The notes under the pieces are model-generated. The model was not told where the DNA came from. It did not search any database and saw only the letters and a list, made by a program, of their open reading frames with translations. A stretch of DNA of 64,000 nt. Origin: Fennellomyces sp. T-0311. Its lineage: Eukaryota; Mucoromycota; Mucoromycetes; Mucorales; Lichtheimiaceae. Location of the stretch: contig JALLLT010000001.1 in assembly GCA_025266875.1 (NCBI GenBank), positions 1,674,001 through 1,738,000 on the forward strand. Reading direction: 5' to 3'. Made by a program: the position numbers and the translations under genes. Positions 32,321-46,596 of this stretch are shown here, in pieces (position 1 is the first letter of the stretch; the number at the start of each line of letters is the position of its first letter).

Positions 32321-32739
32321 TTAAAGAAGCATTCCAGCAGCGGCCACGGCACCAACGGATGCAACCATAGCAATGCCAAAGGTGATCTTATTACCAGCGG
32401 ACTCGGTGTTGCCGCTATCACCGCTGGGAAGGTGCTGGGTAGCCTCGGCAAGGAGGCTGCTGGCACTGCCTTGCCATTCAGTAGGGATTTCACTCATGAT
32501 GGAATTGACAGCTGAAGGGATATCACCAGAGTGTGCGCTATACTGGCTCATGATGCTGCTCATGATTCCGGAATCAAAGTCGGATGGGATTTCACTTGGA
32601 AGGGCAGTAGGGGAAGCTATTGTTTGATGGATCAGAAACCAACGTACTGGATGGTAAAGTTAACAAGAGACTTACCATCTTGGGCCAAAACGTAGGCGGG
32701 GGCGGCGATGAAGGCAAGGACTGTAAGTGCTTTGACCAT
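32321..32739 (-). CDS. Small GPI-anchor-type surface protein
   Basis: Exons 32739-32676 and 32616-32321 (intron 59 nt) give 119 residues. Signal peptide MVKALTVLAFIAAPAYVLA; mature part is short and Ser/Pro-rich without cysteine (SPTALPSEIPSDFDSGIMSS..., EIPTEWQGSASSLLAEATQHLP). The C-terminus GDSGNTESAGNK followed by ITFGIAMVASVGAVAAAGML is a classical GPI-attachment signal (small omega residues, spacer, hydrophobic end). Such small proteins are common in fungal walls. Promoter-side GA run at 32750-32765. No enzymatic domain. Confidence 0.82.
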
Positions 32740-32849
32740 GATGTTAAAAGAGAGAGAGAGAGATGAAAGAGATGTAATGTACTTTCGCTAGGTTGAGGCA
32801 GCTTCATTTAAATACACGAAACTACATGTCTAACCAAATCAGTACCAGT

Positions 32850-32872
32850 CTATATATATATATATATATATA
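32850..32872. repeat. (TA)n microsatellite
   Basis: About eleven TA units, 111 bp upstream of the small GPI-type gene. Confidence 0.9.
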
Positions 32873-35790
32873 CACCTGTGGCTTCTCGATCGCCTCCTTG
32901 GGCTTGGAACGCAGAAAAGATGTTGCATCCAAGCTAACCTGACCTGAAAAATTGTCGCACTTAATGACCGTGTAACATAAAACAGACGCAGATCATTTTA
33001 TTGATTTTAGTGTATTAATCTCTGACGGCACTAGTTAATTTGCTCGGTTTCACATGGCTCAGGAACAGAATAGGCGTCTGGATTAAGGGGGCCGTTGTTC
33101 GACGCTGTTGTGCTTATTAGCCTTAAATGGTTCGTGGCTATTTTTTCTATTTTCTAAAGTGGCTAATGAGAAAAAAATTGAGTGGGCACTGATCTGATCC
33201 TATTTATTGGCGTACGTAGCCCTTCTTGGCAAAGTAGAATATCAATGCAGGGGGAAGATGCTCTTGGCCGTGAGGCTTTGACATTGCATGTCGAAATATG
33301 CATTCTAAAGTTAGACACCTTGACCATCACCAGTGCAATATGACCCGTTACAATGAAAGTAATGAGCTCAGTAATACGCTATGCATCATTACGTTACAGA
33401 GGCATAATAAGCCTGGGAATATTAGAGCCAACTGATTGTCCGAGTATTGTATGTGTTGTAAAAGACAATCCCTTCATAAATACCATTAACGGATGCTAAG
33501 ATGTGCACGTCTCTAAGCTTGTATTTAGTTCTCGGTTTTTGTTGCTGTACTACCGCCCCGCGTTCTCGTGCCGATATGCTGAATTTAACGCCGCTGTTTC
33601 CTTTCAACAATTGCTCTTTAATTCAGGAAGTTCATAATCTGACGAAATGATTGCTGGCAGTAAGCTTTTGACGATTGACTACTTGTCTTAGAGTAGTGCT
33701 CAACATTGGACAGTATGACAACAGGATCGTTATACACGATCAACACAAGTTTGTTGAATTGGCCGACTTGCGCACGAACGCGTCATGACAGAAGAAAGCA
33801 TAGCAGGCAACGTCTACCTCGAAGCATCAAAAAGACGCAAGTGAAGCATTCCGTTAAATCGCCCCAAGTAATCGCGAAAATAGAGATATGAATCCACGAA
33901 CTACGACCCTTTGAAGTAACTTGCGACTTACAGTGCGTCCAAAGGTTATTAATCAAAAAAGTAGACCACTCCAGAAACGATTTGTTCAACGATGTCTTCA
34001 CATTCGCTGGAGCAACCGAACATGGATCTGATCCTTACAGATATTCTTTGGAATATAGTGCTGGGCATCTTTGCAGAGTGGTGGTTCTATTGGTCGAGCA
34101 CGACTTGGGTGCATTGTTGGTCTGCGTTTGTCGTGCGCAGACCTGATCGAAAATCGAAAGTGGATGGATTGTAAATATTTTTGTGTGGATGTAGACGGTG
34201 CAGCAGTTAAGGAGAAGCGTCATTTGACACTTTCTTTAAGCTTTTGCGTTGGCTCTTCTATACTTTTCCATGCTTTTCCAAGTCCTTTAGATTTTTTTTA
34301 TTGTGCTACGCTCTCGGTTACCAATGACATGTGGCAAAAAGATACGTACGTATTAAGGAGTACAAGAATTTTATTCTAAGGGGATAAAGAAACGATGAAT
34401 ATAGAGAAAGTAACAATGGGTTGGACATTTTCTACATAGAAAGCTTCAAGCAGGTGCACTAGAAGAGACGAAAGGTGTCATCGGAAGTTTGACAAGAAGT
34501 GTGAACGAACAAATACGAATCTGTAGTAGACACATACATATCTCCATGTCATTTTTACCACTCCCGTCCTTGTTGATATCTATCGTTATCTCCTTCCAAA
34601 TCTATCAGACGAGCGCATCCAGATCACCTTTTCAATAAATTGGGGCCACCAGTTTGGAAATATGCTATTAAGCATGTATGCCACTCATCTGGAAAGTGTT
34701 CCTGAGTATATCCAGACGGGTAAAGTTCTTAACCGATGGATCGGCTGGACGTGCTTCCATTACCTAACATTTGGTCCTTTTTACATATCTTGACTCTTAC
34801 GTCGCAATGCGTTCGTGTTACAATAACTTTGGTATGTATCTTACGGACGCCATGTTTTTTTCTAGACGTTTCAGCGGTCAAGACATAAGCAACAAACGCG
34901 CCCAAACAATTATAGAGAAAGCTGAGTATACCGAGCTATTTTAGCATTAATCCAAATACGTACACGACTTTTAAACATGCCGAGGTAAAAGTGCGGAACT
35001 GAGCCGGTGGTGCTACCGTTTTGCTTCCGACTTGCGGGGACATTGGCGGCCCTATCCTTACCATTGATAAGTAAACACATATACCCAAGCTTTGCGGTTG
35101 GTCAACAACAGGAAACAGAGGATTAGCTTTTTCCAGACGGTATTCTTCCTGAAGTGTATTCGAGAAACCGGTCTGGAACACAGAAATGACGCCGTGGGAA
35201 ACGTGGTTCAGCCCTTAACTTTGTGATCGCCATATCTGTCACACATCTTGCCTGTACAGTCAAAGCTTATGATTAATTGGAACCACAGACATCCAAATCA
35301 ATCAAAGGGTGTGGGTGGAAGCTGGAGGGACAGAGATCTTGATCAAATTCCAGGTTATCAAAGAATGCACGTGAACGTCGGCTTTCTCCCTGTTCATGCT
35401 TCGACTCTCGGTATACAAACAATGGCACATGGGCAAGTCAACAGAAAAGAGAGATGAGGCACGCTTGTTTGTATTTTCGGGTTGACCGATCGTTAATTTG
35501 TGTTTTAGATACATACGCACATACAAAGTATCGGATGATGGGTGCGGGTGGACATGTGACCTGTTCCCGCTCCAGTGATCTTAATCATCACTGCGCATCT
35601 TGCAGAAGTTATGGCGTAATATTTCTGATATGCTTCATGACGTTCGGAGGAAAAACTGCAAGGGCAGAATATTTTCCCTACGGTGTTCGACAAGGCTTGT
35701 CCTGGCAATAAGGTACCAGGTGCCTGACATTTCTCATGAAAGGTCATGTATTTTAAAAGTCAGTTGTCTTAACCTACGTCACTACTCGGG
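32873..35790. other. Gene-poor stretch of about 2.9 kb
   Basis: No gene can be supported. A short coding-like stretch (about 33688-33770, plus: RVVLNIGQYDNRIVIHDQHK) ends in stops and may be a relic. Other open frames are short and overlap on both strands. Confidence 0.4.
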
Positions 35791-35798
35791 TATATATA
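35791..35798 (+). promoter_or_regulatory. TATA box of spermidine synthase
   Basis: TATATATA, 60-67 bp upstream of the ATG at 35858. Confidence 0.6.
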
Positions 35799-35857
35799 AC
35801 TTCGCCGTGTAGCATAGCTGTGCTACCTTTTTTCTGTATACATCTATAACAAGAAGC

Positions 35858-37021
<1,164 letters not shown>

Positions 37022-38206
37022 ACGATATGCTTAATAAAAATTTAAAAAAAAAGTGACAATAAGCGAGGTTCCAGACCACTGTTGCAATGGTGGCATAGCA
37101 ATTTTGCCTATATTCTCAGCACTTCGCTGACGTCTCTCGCAGTAACGTCCGAAAGTTCAGTTGCTTTCGCCAGAACAATTGGATTCAACCAGCGCTCGAC
37201 ACGATTCTCAAACAGACCCAGATTGGCGACAATCAAGTACAACTAAACGATGCATTTGGTCAAAACAGCAATAGGCTACTGGTATGGCAAGTCGTCTGCG
37301 GTGGCTGTCACTCTTCATTTTGGTGGTGTACTGACATTGTCGCTTAGTTTTGGAAACAATCTGCCGAATGGCTAATCATCCTTGACTCTCGAAAGCCAGA
37401 ATACTCCAAACGTACTTTGGCTCTGTAGTCACGCTTAACAGGTATGTACGTTAAAAATGCGCAATTGATGGATACGCGGTAGCTTCACCAGCCCACGCGC
37501 CATCCCAACTGTCTACTGAGGCAAAGATCACTACAGTTGCTGCCTTTAGGTTGCAGGCGTGAAGATGGTAGGGTGATACATCTCGGGATACCAGGAAATG
37601 AAACGACGAGGAAGTACAAACAAGGTTTACGTCGAGTTCAACCAGGAAGCCAGGTTAAATTGAAGATGGAAGACCGGATCTCGATAAAAACGGGAGAGCG
37701 TCGCAATGGATTGTCATTCAGGATCCAGGAACAGGAATTGATCTGAAAGTAACGCAGTGCTGGGGAACAAGCACATCGAGGGTAATTCAGATAGAGTATA
37801 TAGCGGATCATGGTCAAACCTGATTAAGTTTTTGTAAGTGGGAGCAGGCATCGTCATGGATACGTGTGGTCGCCAGGCTGTACTGCATGATGTGAGGGGA
37901 TTAGCATAACCATCAATTAGCAAGGTATAGCCCGTTTCAGCGGCTTGATGCGTAAATGACTTCCTATGGTATTCTGCTGTATCAATGAAAACTTGCAATG
38001 ATATGCTCAATATCTTGGATTGCCAAATTGGTTGATGATAGATAGTAGTCAAAGTGTAGCTTGGTATGGCTGGATCTGGACATACGAATCCCGTACGGAT
38101 TGTGAAAAGACCGCAATGTAAATATCTGCCATGCAAAAGTGGCCCAGATTCATACGCCGTGACAAAAATCATCTCTGCGCGAAACGCGGCTTGTTCTTTC
38201 CCTAAT
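37022..38206. other. Region between spermidine synthase and a decayed gene
   Basis: No supported gene. About 37142-37270 on plus reads NVRKFSCFRQNNWIQPALDT and ILKQTQIGDNQVQLNDAFGQ, coding-like but cut by stops, perhaps part of the relic that follows. A minus-strand open frame (about 37714-38172) has no motif. Confidence 0.35.
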
Positions 38207-39892
38207 ATGTCAGAAACCAAACGTTTTACGCGAAGTGCCGCCGCTAAGGCAGTTCATTCAAACATTGAGCAGCAGGACTCAGCTGCACCCAAACCACGCA
38301 AGGTCGAGACAAAGAAAAAAAGTTCAAGAACGCCATTGCTGACTAGCGACGAGCTTTGCAATCTAAGCTGCCCATGGTCCTTGCTGATTTCTACTCTCTT
38401 CTCAGCTCGCGCGGACGACAGCTGCCTCGCCTGCGTTGCGCACCATTCTCAGCGCCGTGTTGATTCGGCATACGATTCATACGACAGCTGGCCCTCCCTC
38501 CTTTGACAAAAACTGGTCAGCACAATGCTTATTTTGGCGCCGTTATCAAGGTTAGTAAAAAGTTATGCAGAGTACATTACGCCCTGGTACCCAGCTGTTG
38601 AATATGGAGCGGCGTCTCCAGTCAAATTGCCATCGCATAAAACGTGTTTCCCGTGCCGCAAAGATCGCTACGAATGCCACCTAGAACCCGGATTCAGCTT
38701 TGAGAGGCTCCAATGTGGCGGCCAAATTGGCGTCGATGAGGAAAATATCAATACACAACTTGCACAGGAAAAAAAACCCCCAAAAAGTTTAGCGAGCATC
38801 GACACAGGGGCTACGCGAAGCCTTGGTCAACACCGGGCACGAGCAGACGAGAAAAGCGGCTTGCCCAAATGATATATTGACAAAAGAGTGGCAAGGAAAC
38901 GCGACCAAGACGTATCCACTATCCACACAGGCATTAAGCATACAAAAGAAACGGAAGGAACCGCTGTCTGCGATCAAGCGCCACGATGCAAAGATTCAGG
39001 AAAACAAGACTTAACTGGCCATTTCATCGAAACGTTGAAAGTGTGGAGAACATTGTGAAAATCATGGTGGAGAGGCGATGGTGTTCAATAGAGATAACTT
39101 GCGAGGACGACCGAGTATATATACGAATTGCAGTGAACGTACAGAAGGAGGTTCATCAAGACGGATAGCATGCGCGGTAGAGTAATGGCGAGACAGAAGT
39201 TTGTCTGCGAACGGATCGAGCGGGACAAAGGTAACGATGTATGTGGCGACCCAGCCACGCCTGCCCGATCCCCCCGAATCGCATTGGGTTCGCATCAACG
39301 AGACGGCGGCAAAGGAATGGAGGATTTATCTGAAGTGAGCGCTTGTAGAGGGGTTCGTTGTCAACGAGGAATCCCAACAAGAAGTCCTGAAAATAGGCTC
39401 CGCGAATCCAGATGGCATGTCTGCGTCAAGACAATCAAATACGGTGCTGGATCCCTTGTTCAACAACATGTCACCTACCTTACAAACGAAGCGGAACAAC
39501 ACAAGGTACTCCTACAAGGCTACAAACTGGCCCAGCTCAGACGGATGTATCCCAGAGATGTACCTGGAACACCGACTTATCAACCGCCGGATTGTGCATT
39601 TGTGTCTGCAGCGAAACGCATCATGAGCGAAGAAAAGTTCATGGAAGAATTTCTTGCCAGTCGACAATATGCACTGGGATATGTCGAGTCTACTATGTAT
39701 GTCAAAGCAAACCGATCGGTGCCATCCTTTGAGATGGCTGCATTTATCGATGAACGTAACAAGTACGATCTCCTCTGACCCAATGGTAACGAACCACCAG
39801 TCATTGCCGAGAAACAAGGCATCCACCCGGCGTATATGGCGGAACTGCTATCCGACTTGACGAGGTTAAAATCAGATGCACTGGGAAAATGA
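38207..39892 (+). pseudogene. Decayed multi-exon gene of unknown family
   Basis: It starts with a plausible ATG (MSETKRFTRSAAAKAVHSN, basic leader). It continues in a shifted frame LPMVLADFYSLLSSRGRQLPRLR, later KSLASIDTGATRSLGQH, LSTQALSIQKKRKEPLSAIKRHDAK and NVESVENIVKIMVERRWCSIEI. The last long piece contains KTIKYGAGSLVQQHVTYLTN, AQLRRMYPRDVPGTPTYQPP, SEEKFMEEFLASRQYALGYVES and FIDERNKYDLL. An in-frame TGA (39776-39778) is followed by 37 further open codons in the same frame (PNGNEPPVIAEKQGIHPAY..., ending at 39892). Several frame changes cannot be explained by GT-AG introns I could place. I do not recognise it; it may be two genes run together. Confidence 0.4.
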
Positions 39893-41991
39893 GATCACAT
39901 TCCCGTAGTAGTAGCATAGCTGTGTTTTCTCAATAAAAGTTTGCAATAGCCTATTATCCCTGCGATTTAATGGTGTGCTCTTCTTTATAAGCCAGTATAA
40001 TTTTAGTGAATAGGAAGATGGACAACTGATGGGGTTTTTTCAAAATTACAGTACATTAGGGCATATGGACTAGCGAAAGTTTGGAGAACAATACGTCTCA
40101 TTGATGACAAGGTCTCGACTAATCAGCAAAGGTTGTGCCTTCCTTCATCTTTGATGCTAGTACAACTGGGGTTGTCACAGGAAATTGTTTTTCCGCAATG
40201 GATGCATCTCAAACACTGGCCTTGAGGTAGCGAACATTCTTGATGGTCTAGTAAGTAAATCAAATAAAGCTATACGTCATATTGGCCACATAACTTACCT
40301 CAGATTTAAATGGGTATTTAAAATAACCGGTGGAAAGAGGGAGTGGAATCCAGGGAGCAAAAGCAAACAATTTGAATAAATTCATAGGTTATACAATTCT
40401 ACATGATACATCGTATAGCGTAATTTCCTTTCACAAATGGACCCTATATATTTGGTTTCCATATTTATATGTAAGTTGATGATGGCCTTTCTTGTATGTC
40501 TTGAGCAAGTTTGAAGCATCAAAGTGCCAGAAAAGGTCTAGCCGAAAGTAACTTTTGCATTATCTGAACACACTCTTGGCATCACCCAGAGATAAGTACG
40601 TATCTAACAGAGTTCTGATATATACGCTCTACATATCATTTTTTCCCACAGTTCTCGTCATCCTTCATTTCCAATTATGCAGCATTGGTCTGTACCTGGT
40701 ATCGCCATCTCAAAACAGAGAACTACAGCAAAGCCTGTTTCATAGTGAAATGATCGCGTGAAAAAGCTTGAAACAAAAGGATATATTGGCCTAGTATGCT
40801 GGTTACGTGAAGGTCGTGATACGGGAATTACGCACATATATAGGTGTGTGCCTGTTGACTTAATTGTTAAACAAATTGTACAGTTTTGATCGTGTGCTTC
40901 ATATATTTTTGTTTTGAATCTCTGCTAAGATGCGAATTCTTTCGTGAAAGGTAGCTATAAAATAACACACATGAAAATTTGAGTGGACAAACTTGAAGTA
41001 AAGCTTCAATAGTGTGAGAAAAACCGTGATGAAAGGATGTGCCAGCGTACATATCGAAGGCCGAATCTGTAACGACCGGCGATTGCATTCACGTAATAAA
41101 GTAAAAAAAAAAATAGCATATGTGCCATTCTTGCAGCTATCGTTAGTACTGGTTAATAGCTCAATTAGATGAGAAAATTGGTGTCGAAGTAAAACTGTAT
41201 GAAGACAAAAATGGTATATAAAAGATACTGAACATGTTAGGGAATCTATCTAATTCCGGAAAATGTTGCAGCTCTCTGCTTTCATAGATTTTTTTTATAA
41301 GACCACTTAAAAGGTGACTGGATAAAGCGTTTAATCTACTGGCTGAATAAAGTTCGGTGTATCACGGTTTTGGGATCAGATTTTACGTTTCTTGGTAATT
41401 TACGTAAACTAGTAGAAGAACTCAAACCTTGGGTCTGGTAAGAATAAAATTTTTAATGTATACGTACCTGGTTGGCTGTGATAATTACATGTGCACATGC
41501 GAAAATGTTCAGGTATGCGTCATGCTGTTCCGATATTACCTGACTCACCCAACGCAGCGGATTTTTGGAAGAGCGCAGATTATGCTAAAGAAGCTGGCTT
41601 ACCCTCATCAACTGGTCTGTAGAGGCAACTATTGGTACTATGCAGCAACAATTAAATGACCTACCACTTCACCTAGCTGATATGAAAAAAAGTGATTACC
41701 GTGGCATCAAAGTTGATACGGTATACTTACCACATCGTGCAAGGGCCATCATGCTGTAAGGATTTCGTGGCAACTAACACTAATTACGCGCACTATCTGA
41801 ACGGCGCACATGTCGAACGACAAAGTAACGGAAATATTTTTTTCGGTTCCCTATCCTCCAGGTCGGTAACCAATAGGAAGTTAGCAATAGAGATTCAGAG
41901 TGCCCCCGCAAATGTCCGGTGAGTCATTTGAATCATTTTAATATATAACAAGCCCAAAAAGCTGGCTCGCTTTCTTTTTGTAAATCAAACT
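39893..41991. other. Gene-poor stretch of about 2.1 kb
   Basis: No gene or repeat supported. AT-rich with short open frames only. The final part is the P450 promoter (AATATATAAC at about 41939-41948). Confidence 0.4.
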
Positions 41992-44103
41992 ATGGATATT
42001 ATCGACACTTACATACTCCCACTCAAGGGTCCGATAAACGATGCCTTTGAAACATATATTGTACCACTGACATCCAAGGTCATCCATCTGGACCGACGCA
42101 ACAGAATCTCAATTTCCGCTGCTGTCGCTCTTCTCGGCGTTTATCTGTTGTGCAACAAGGTCTTTCGTCCACCAAAGTCACTCAGGCACTTGCCTCGTGC
42201 CAGATTTTTTGGTCTTAACAAGCGTTTAATCCAAGGAAAGTCGAATGTTGATATTGCTCACCAAGTGACTTTATCAGTGGGATCACAATCTCCGTATGGT
42301 TTATACCTGGTATGTAAACGTTGCATGACAGCTTCACACTTTTTTTATTTTTTTTATTCACATGGATCAAAAAGCGGTTTGGCGTTTTTGGCTGGTCTGT
42401 TCATAGCACACGACCTGAAACAGCCAGAAAAATTTTCCAGAAAACAGGTATTTGATACACGATATTGTGCCATGGAAATTATCACTGATGACAATCATGT
42501 TCTAGATGCTATCGAAAAAATTTTCGCAGCAAAATTTGGTGATTCTGTCCTAGGCCGCTTGGGTACCACGAAAAGTATGATCTTCCTGAATGGTTCTCAT
42601 TGGAAGGCACATCGCAGAGTTCGTATCTTCCAGTCATTGGAAATCCAAACATTGATTGGGTAAACTTTTTTTAGATAGCAAATCCTGCGTTCCATCGTTC
42701 AATGCCAACAGAACTCTTTGGCCGTCTCACTACCGATCTTTTTGCTGTGATCGATAACATGTTGGATCGAGGCACCACGTCTTTGGATGTCCCAAACTTG
42801 ACAGAACGCTGGACTCTTGATGCGATTGGTTTAGCTGGTTTCGGTATGTATACAAACAACATAGCGATTATTTACATAATTCTAATACATAGGAGGTAGA
42901 CTTTAACTTCCATGCTATTAGCGACGAGAAGAACGAATGGGTCACTCGATATACTGTCATTATTAAGAACATGTTCGACCCATTTTACCTTATCTTTCCA
43001 TTCTTCGACAAACCGTTTTATCGGCGATTCTTCCCGAAAAGACAAAAGGTCCATCAAGAGGTCACCACCTTTAACAATATGATTGACGGGGTCATTGCCA
43101 ACAAGCGCAAAATCCTGAGTGAAGAACAGCACTCTTTCTCTACTACCAATGACAGCGAAAAGGACCTGTTGACGCTGATGCTCGAAGCTTCGAAGGAAGG
43201 CAATGGAACACTTTCAGATGATGAACTGCGGGTATGTATACAGTTTAGCAACTCGGCTCAGTTAAAGCAATATACTAACCAGTGACTCATTAGGCCGACC
43301 TTATTATGTTTTTCATTGCTGGTCACGATACGACAGCGACCGCTCTTGCTTATGCAATGTATCACCTGGCTGTGAACCAGGTAAATATGAAACTTAGTTA
43401 TTAGCTCCATTGGGTGTTTACCTATCTGCTTGTGTTTATAGGATATGCAACGACGAGCTCGCAAGGAGGTCATCAATGTTCTGGGGGATGAACCTGAGGA
43501 TGTGATACCCACTGCTGAGCAAGCGCGCGAAATGCCGTATATTAATATGATTATCAAAGAGGTAAATACTTCAGAAATCGAATCCGCACACGTAAAGTTT
43601 ATAGTTGGCTGATGACATCGCATCAAGACTTTGAGAATCAATCCTCCCCTTGCCGGAACTACTCCACGTCACGCTGTAGAGGACATAGAAATCGAAGGCA
43701 CTCTCATCCCCAAAGGAACTTCCGTCTTTACTGAGATTTATGAGCTTCATCACAACCCGAACGTGTGGAAGGACCCTGATACATTCAACCCAGATCGATT
43801 CGCACCTGGTGGTGAAGGAGAGCAGAACGGAATTTCTGCATGGCAGCCCTTCATTACTGGCCCCCGACAATGCATTGGCATGAACTTTAGCTTGGCAGAA
43901 CAGCGAGTCTTTTTGCCAATGTTTTGTAAGTTTAGAAGATTATATCTATTATTGTTACGGTACTTATGGATTTGCTTTTTGTAGTACGCAAGTATGAATG
44001 GTATCTACCAGAAGATTCGATCCACAAAGATGGTATCGTCACAAAGGGTTTTGCTCCTGTTGCCCCCAAGGACTTGTATATTGTATTTAAGCGACGTCAT
44101 TGA
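41992..44103 (+). CDS. Cytochrome P450 monooxygenase
   Basis: Nine exons. Visible in order: hydrophobic N-terminal anchor (ISISAAVALLGVYLLCNKV), FGVFGWSVHSTRPETARKIFQK, LNGSHWKAHRRIANPAFHRS (helix C WxxxR region), FFIAGHDTTATALAY (I helix), ETLRINPP (ExxR), NPDRFAPGG, and heme loop FITGPRQCIGMNFSLAEQ (FxxGxRxCxG). Membrane-bound on ER; substrate unknown; Mucorales carry expanded P450 families of this style. Exons: 41992-42309, 42375-42447, 42506-42618, 42675-42843, about 42897-43231, 43294-43380, 43442-43561, 43628-43925, 43985-44103. The join at 42843/42897 cannot be made in frame with GT-AG: acceptor ATAG or GGAG leads to a stop, whereas the downstream frame (VDFNFHAISDEKNEW) clearly continues the protein. 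So there is either a non-canonical acceptor, a one-base lesion or a sequencing error. Confidence 0.9.
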
Positions 44104-44630
44104 ATATCATACGTATGAGTTATCTATGGTATAAAATAAACTATGTAATATGTATACTATGATATAGTTATTGAATAATGATCTGCAGTATATGATCCAG
44201 TAATAGCCGTATGCAACGGATGCAGGAATGAAAGGATTGACCTGTGGAAAAGATGATTTAACAACAGTCCACCGCTAACGCCTTCCATTCCCTTAAATCA
44301 AATCCATTCTTCTCTTATTGAACTTTAGTGACCTGGATCACTGCGTTTAAGGACATGCTTGTTGATGCTCATAATCTTTCCTTCCGTTCCTGGCCTTCCC
44401 TTGCATTCACATTATAGCTATCTGATTCTCATTGGCACCCATTCTAATGTACGAAGTTCTTTGGTCTGTATGTACTTTTTGTGCGTGTTCTGTTAGTGAA
44501 TTGACATTCTCCTGGTTCCCTTATTGAGGTTGAAACCCTACTATGATCTGAGGCCAGCGTGAGGTCTGATATTTCCTTTTCGAGAACAGCTTATATAAAT
44601 GGAAAGATCAAAGTTGCTCCTCTTTCATTC
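44104..44630. other. Intergenic region
   Basis: No gene. Contains a TATATAA site at about 44592-44598, about 35 bp upstream of the F-box gene start. Confidence 0.4.
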
Positions 44631-46596
44631 ATGTCCGGCAACATGCAACGCGATCCCCTGCAACACTTCCCGCCAGAAGTTCTGAGTGAAATATTCTCAT
44701 ACTTGTTGCCGCATGACATTCGTAATTGCGTAAAAGTGAATCGATCGTGGCGTGATCGTGCACCGACGCTGTCAACGAAACCATGGCGATACCACAGTGT
44801 ATACGCCGATGATTCGATCGATCAACTGCCAACCCCATGCTGATTGCATTGAGATCCTAACAATGTATACGTGCCCTCGCGTCAGCAACTGGCTATTCCG
44901 TCTTGCTTCGTCGGGTTGCAACAATATCAAGACACTTTGTAAGGCATATTGACGTGAGGGATACACGGTTACTCATACTTATCCAAACAAAGGGCTGACA
45001 CTCTGCAAGACTTCTCATGACTTGCGATTTGTGGAAGCATTGAAAAGCATACCCACACTACACACTCTTGTTTTTATCGAACATCTATCAAGTGTACCAT
45101 ACGGTACTATCCTTGCCGCGTGCCCACAACTCCGAACAATACATTACGAGATGGATTGGCAAATGTGTATGGATTGGACTCGCGTGTATAACGGGGCACT
45201 CGAAATTCCGTCTGCAGCCATATTCGAAAGCCTGACGTGCCTGTCACTGGATACCGTAACCAACAAGAGCGTTGTTCGTGACCTTTTGCAGCGATCCCCC
45301 AATCTACGGTGCGTGCGTCTCGCCAACTCTATGGGCAATCATTATAATATTGTGGATCCAGTCTTGAGTCTGGAAGCCGCAGATATCAGTATGATCGTGG
45401 ACACTTGTCCTGATGTTGAATACATCGAATGCAACCGTACTGAAGACACCAAGAACGACGAGGACACATTTGTTGTACTGCTCGAGGATGTATCTTGGTG
45501 GAAGACATACGTTTCCAGGAGCCTTTCATTACTCCCACCCAGCCCTGGCCTCCGCGTTTTAAAGTTCTTTGGCGTGCATGGGAACGAAGCGTCCGAACGG
45601 TATGATTTTGATAATGTCATCAAGGTTCTTCGACATTCACAAGGCTCGCTGGAAACGTTACATTTGGCTAAATGTAAACTTCAAGGGCTTGATTCGCTTC
45701 ATATGCAAAAACTGGAGAAACTAGTGTGTAAAACCGATATCTGTCAGGATATTACGCAGCTTGCAACGTTTATCAAGCAATCCCCGCAGCTGAACAGATT
45801 CGAGCTGAATGTAGCAATACAAGGCCTGGACAATGACACTCTGATCAAGACACTTGCCAAACATCCATCTTTGAAGACACTTGTATTCCACATGCGGCGC
45901 ACGGACTCCAGATCCAGATCATCTACACTTGATCTTACGAATGTATGTCGTTTGCTGCGTGCGTTGGGGTCCCACAACGACTGCCATGTGGAGAACATCG
46001 CTTTTGGTGGGTTACTGACCCAATTCGGATTGACGAACGGCCTGTTGGACGCAGCAGTATCGATTCCATCACTACGTGGTATACGACTTCACGGTGAAAG
46101 ATCTTATGGTGGTATGATGGTACCGATGGTATACGACGATTTCATTCCGTGGGATGGAGATGAGGGGTGGGATAGTGATGGTCACCATTGTATGGATGAG
46201 GACGACGACGACGATAGTGATACGGACAACTACCAAGAGAATGGTCCCATCAAGGACGGATTAAAGCGGTTCCTCCGGACGATCAAAGGACATCATATTA
46301 TACGGCTAGAGCTTCTTGACATTGGTCTCTCAAAAACCACGTTTACTCTGCTTGGTGAAATGGTTTTTCTAAAAGAGCTGACAATCGCCAACTGTGGATT
46401 GATTCCAACCACATACGTGCAAAAACTTCTCCCTGGAAGATCCTATAACGGACCTCTGTCCAAGCTGACCATTGTGCAATCGGAATTGGGTTATGGCGAG
46501 GATGGTATTGATGTCAGATTTATCCAAAAGAAAGGCTTCCGAACGGTCCAGACCCCTGCTGAACAAGACGATGGCATATGGAGATTTGCTCGTTAA
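44631..46596 (+). CDS. F-box/LRR protein 1
   Basis: Exons 44631-44798, 44854-44938, 44993-46596 (introns 55 and 54 nt) give 618 residues. The F-box is at residues about 8-45 (LQHFPPEVLSEIFSYLLPHDIRNCVKVNRSWRDRAP). It is followed by degenerate leucine-rich repeats (LTCLSLDTVTN, LRVLKFFGVHG, LETLHLAKCKL, LKTLVFHMRRT, LKELTIANCGL). An acidic insert DEDDDDDSDTDN lies near residue 470. Known role of the class: substrate receptor of SCF ubiquitin ligases through Skp1. The second exon joins KTL to WLTLCKTSHDLRFVEALKS, which sets both introns. Target unknown. Two relatives lie at 49.9 and 62.1 kb. Confidence 0.82.

Noticed and set aside
37714..38172. Minus-strand open frame of about 150 codons
   Set aside because: No motif, no signal of splicing, and no family resemblance; it is next to a decayed gene and may be chance.
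42348..42450. P450 exon read as KSGLAFLAGLFIAHDLKQ
   Set aside because: Splicing at AAAAAG/CGG gives FGVFGWSVHSTRPETARKIF, which matches P450 family sequence; the other frame does not.
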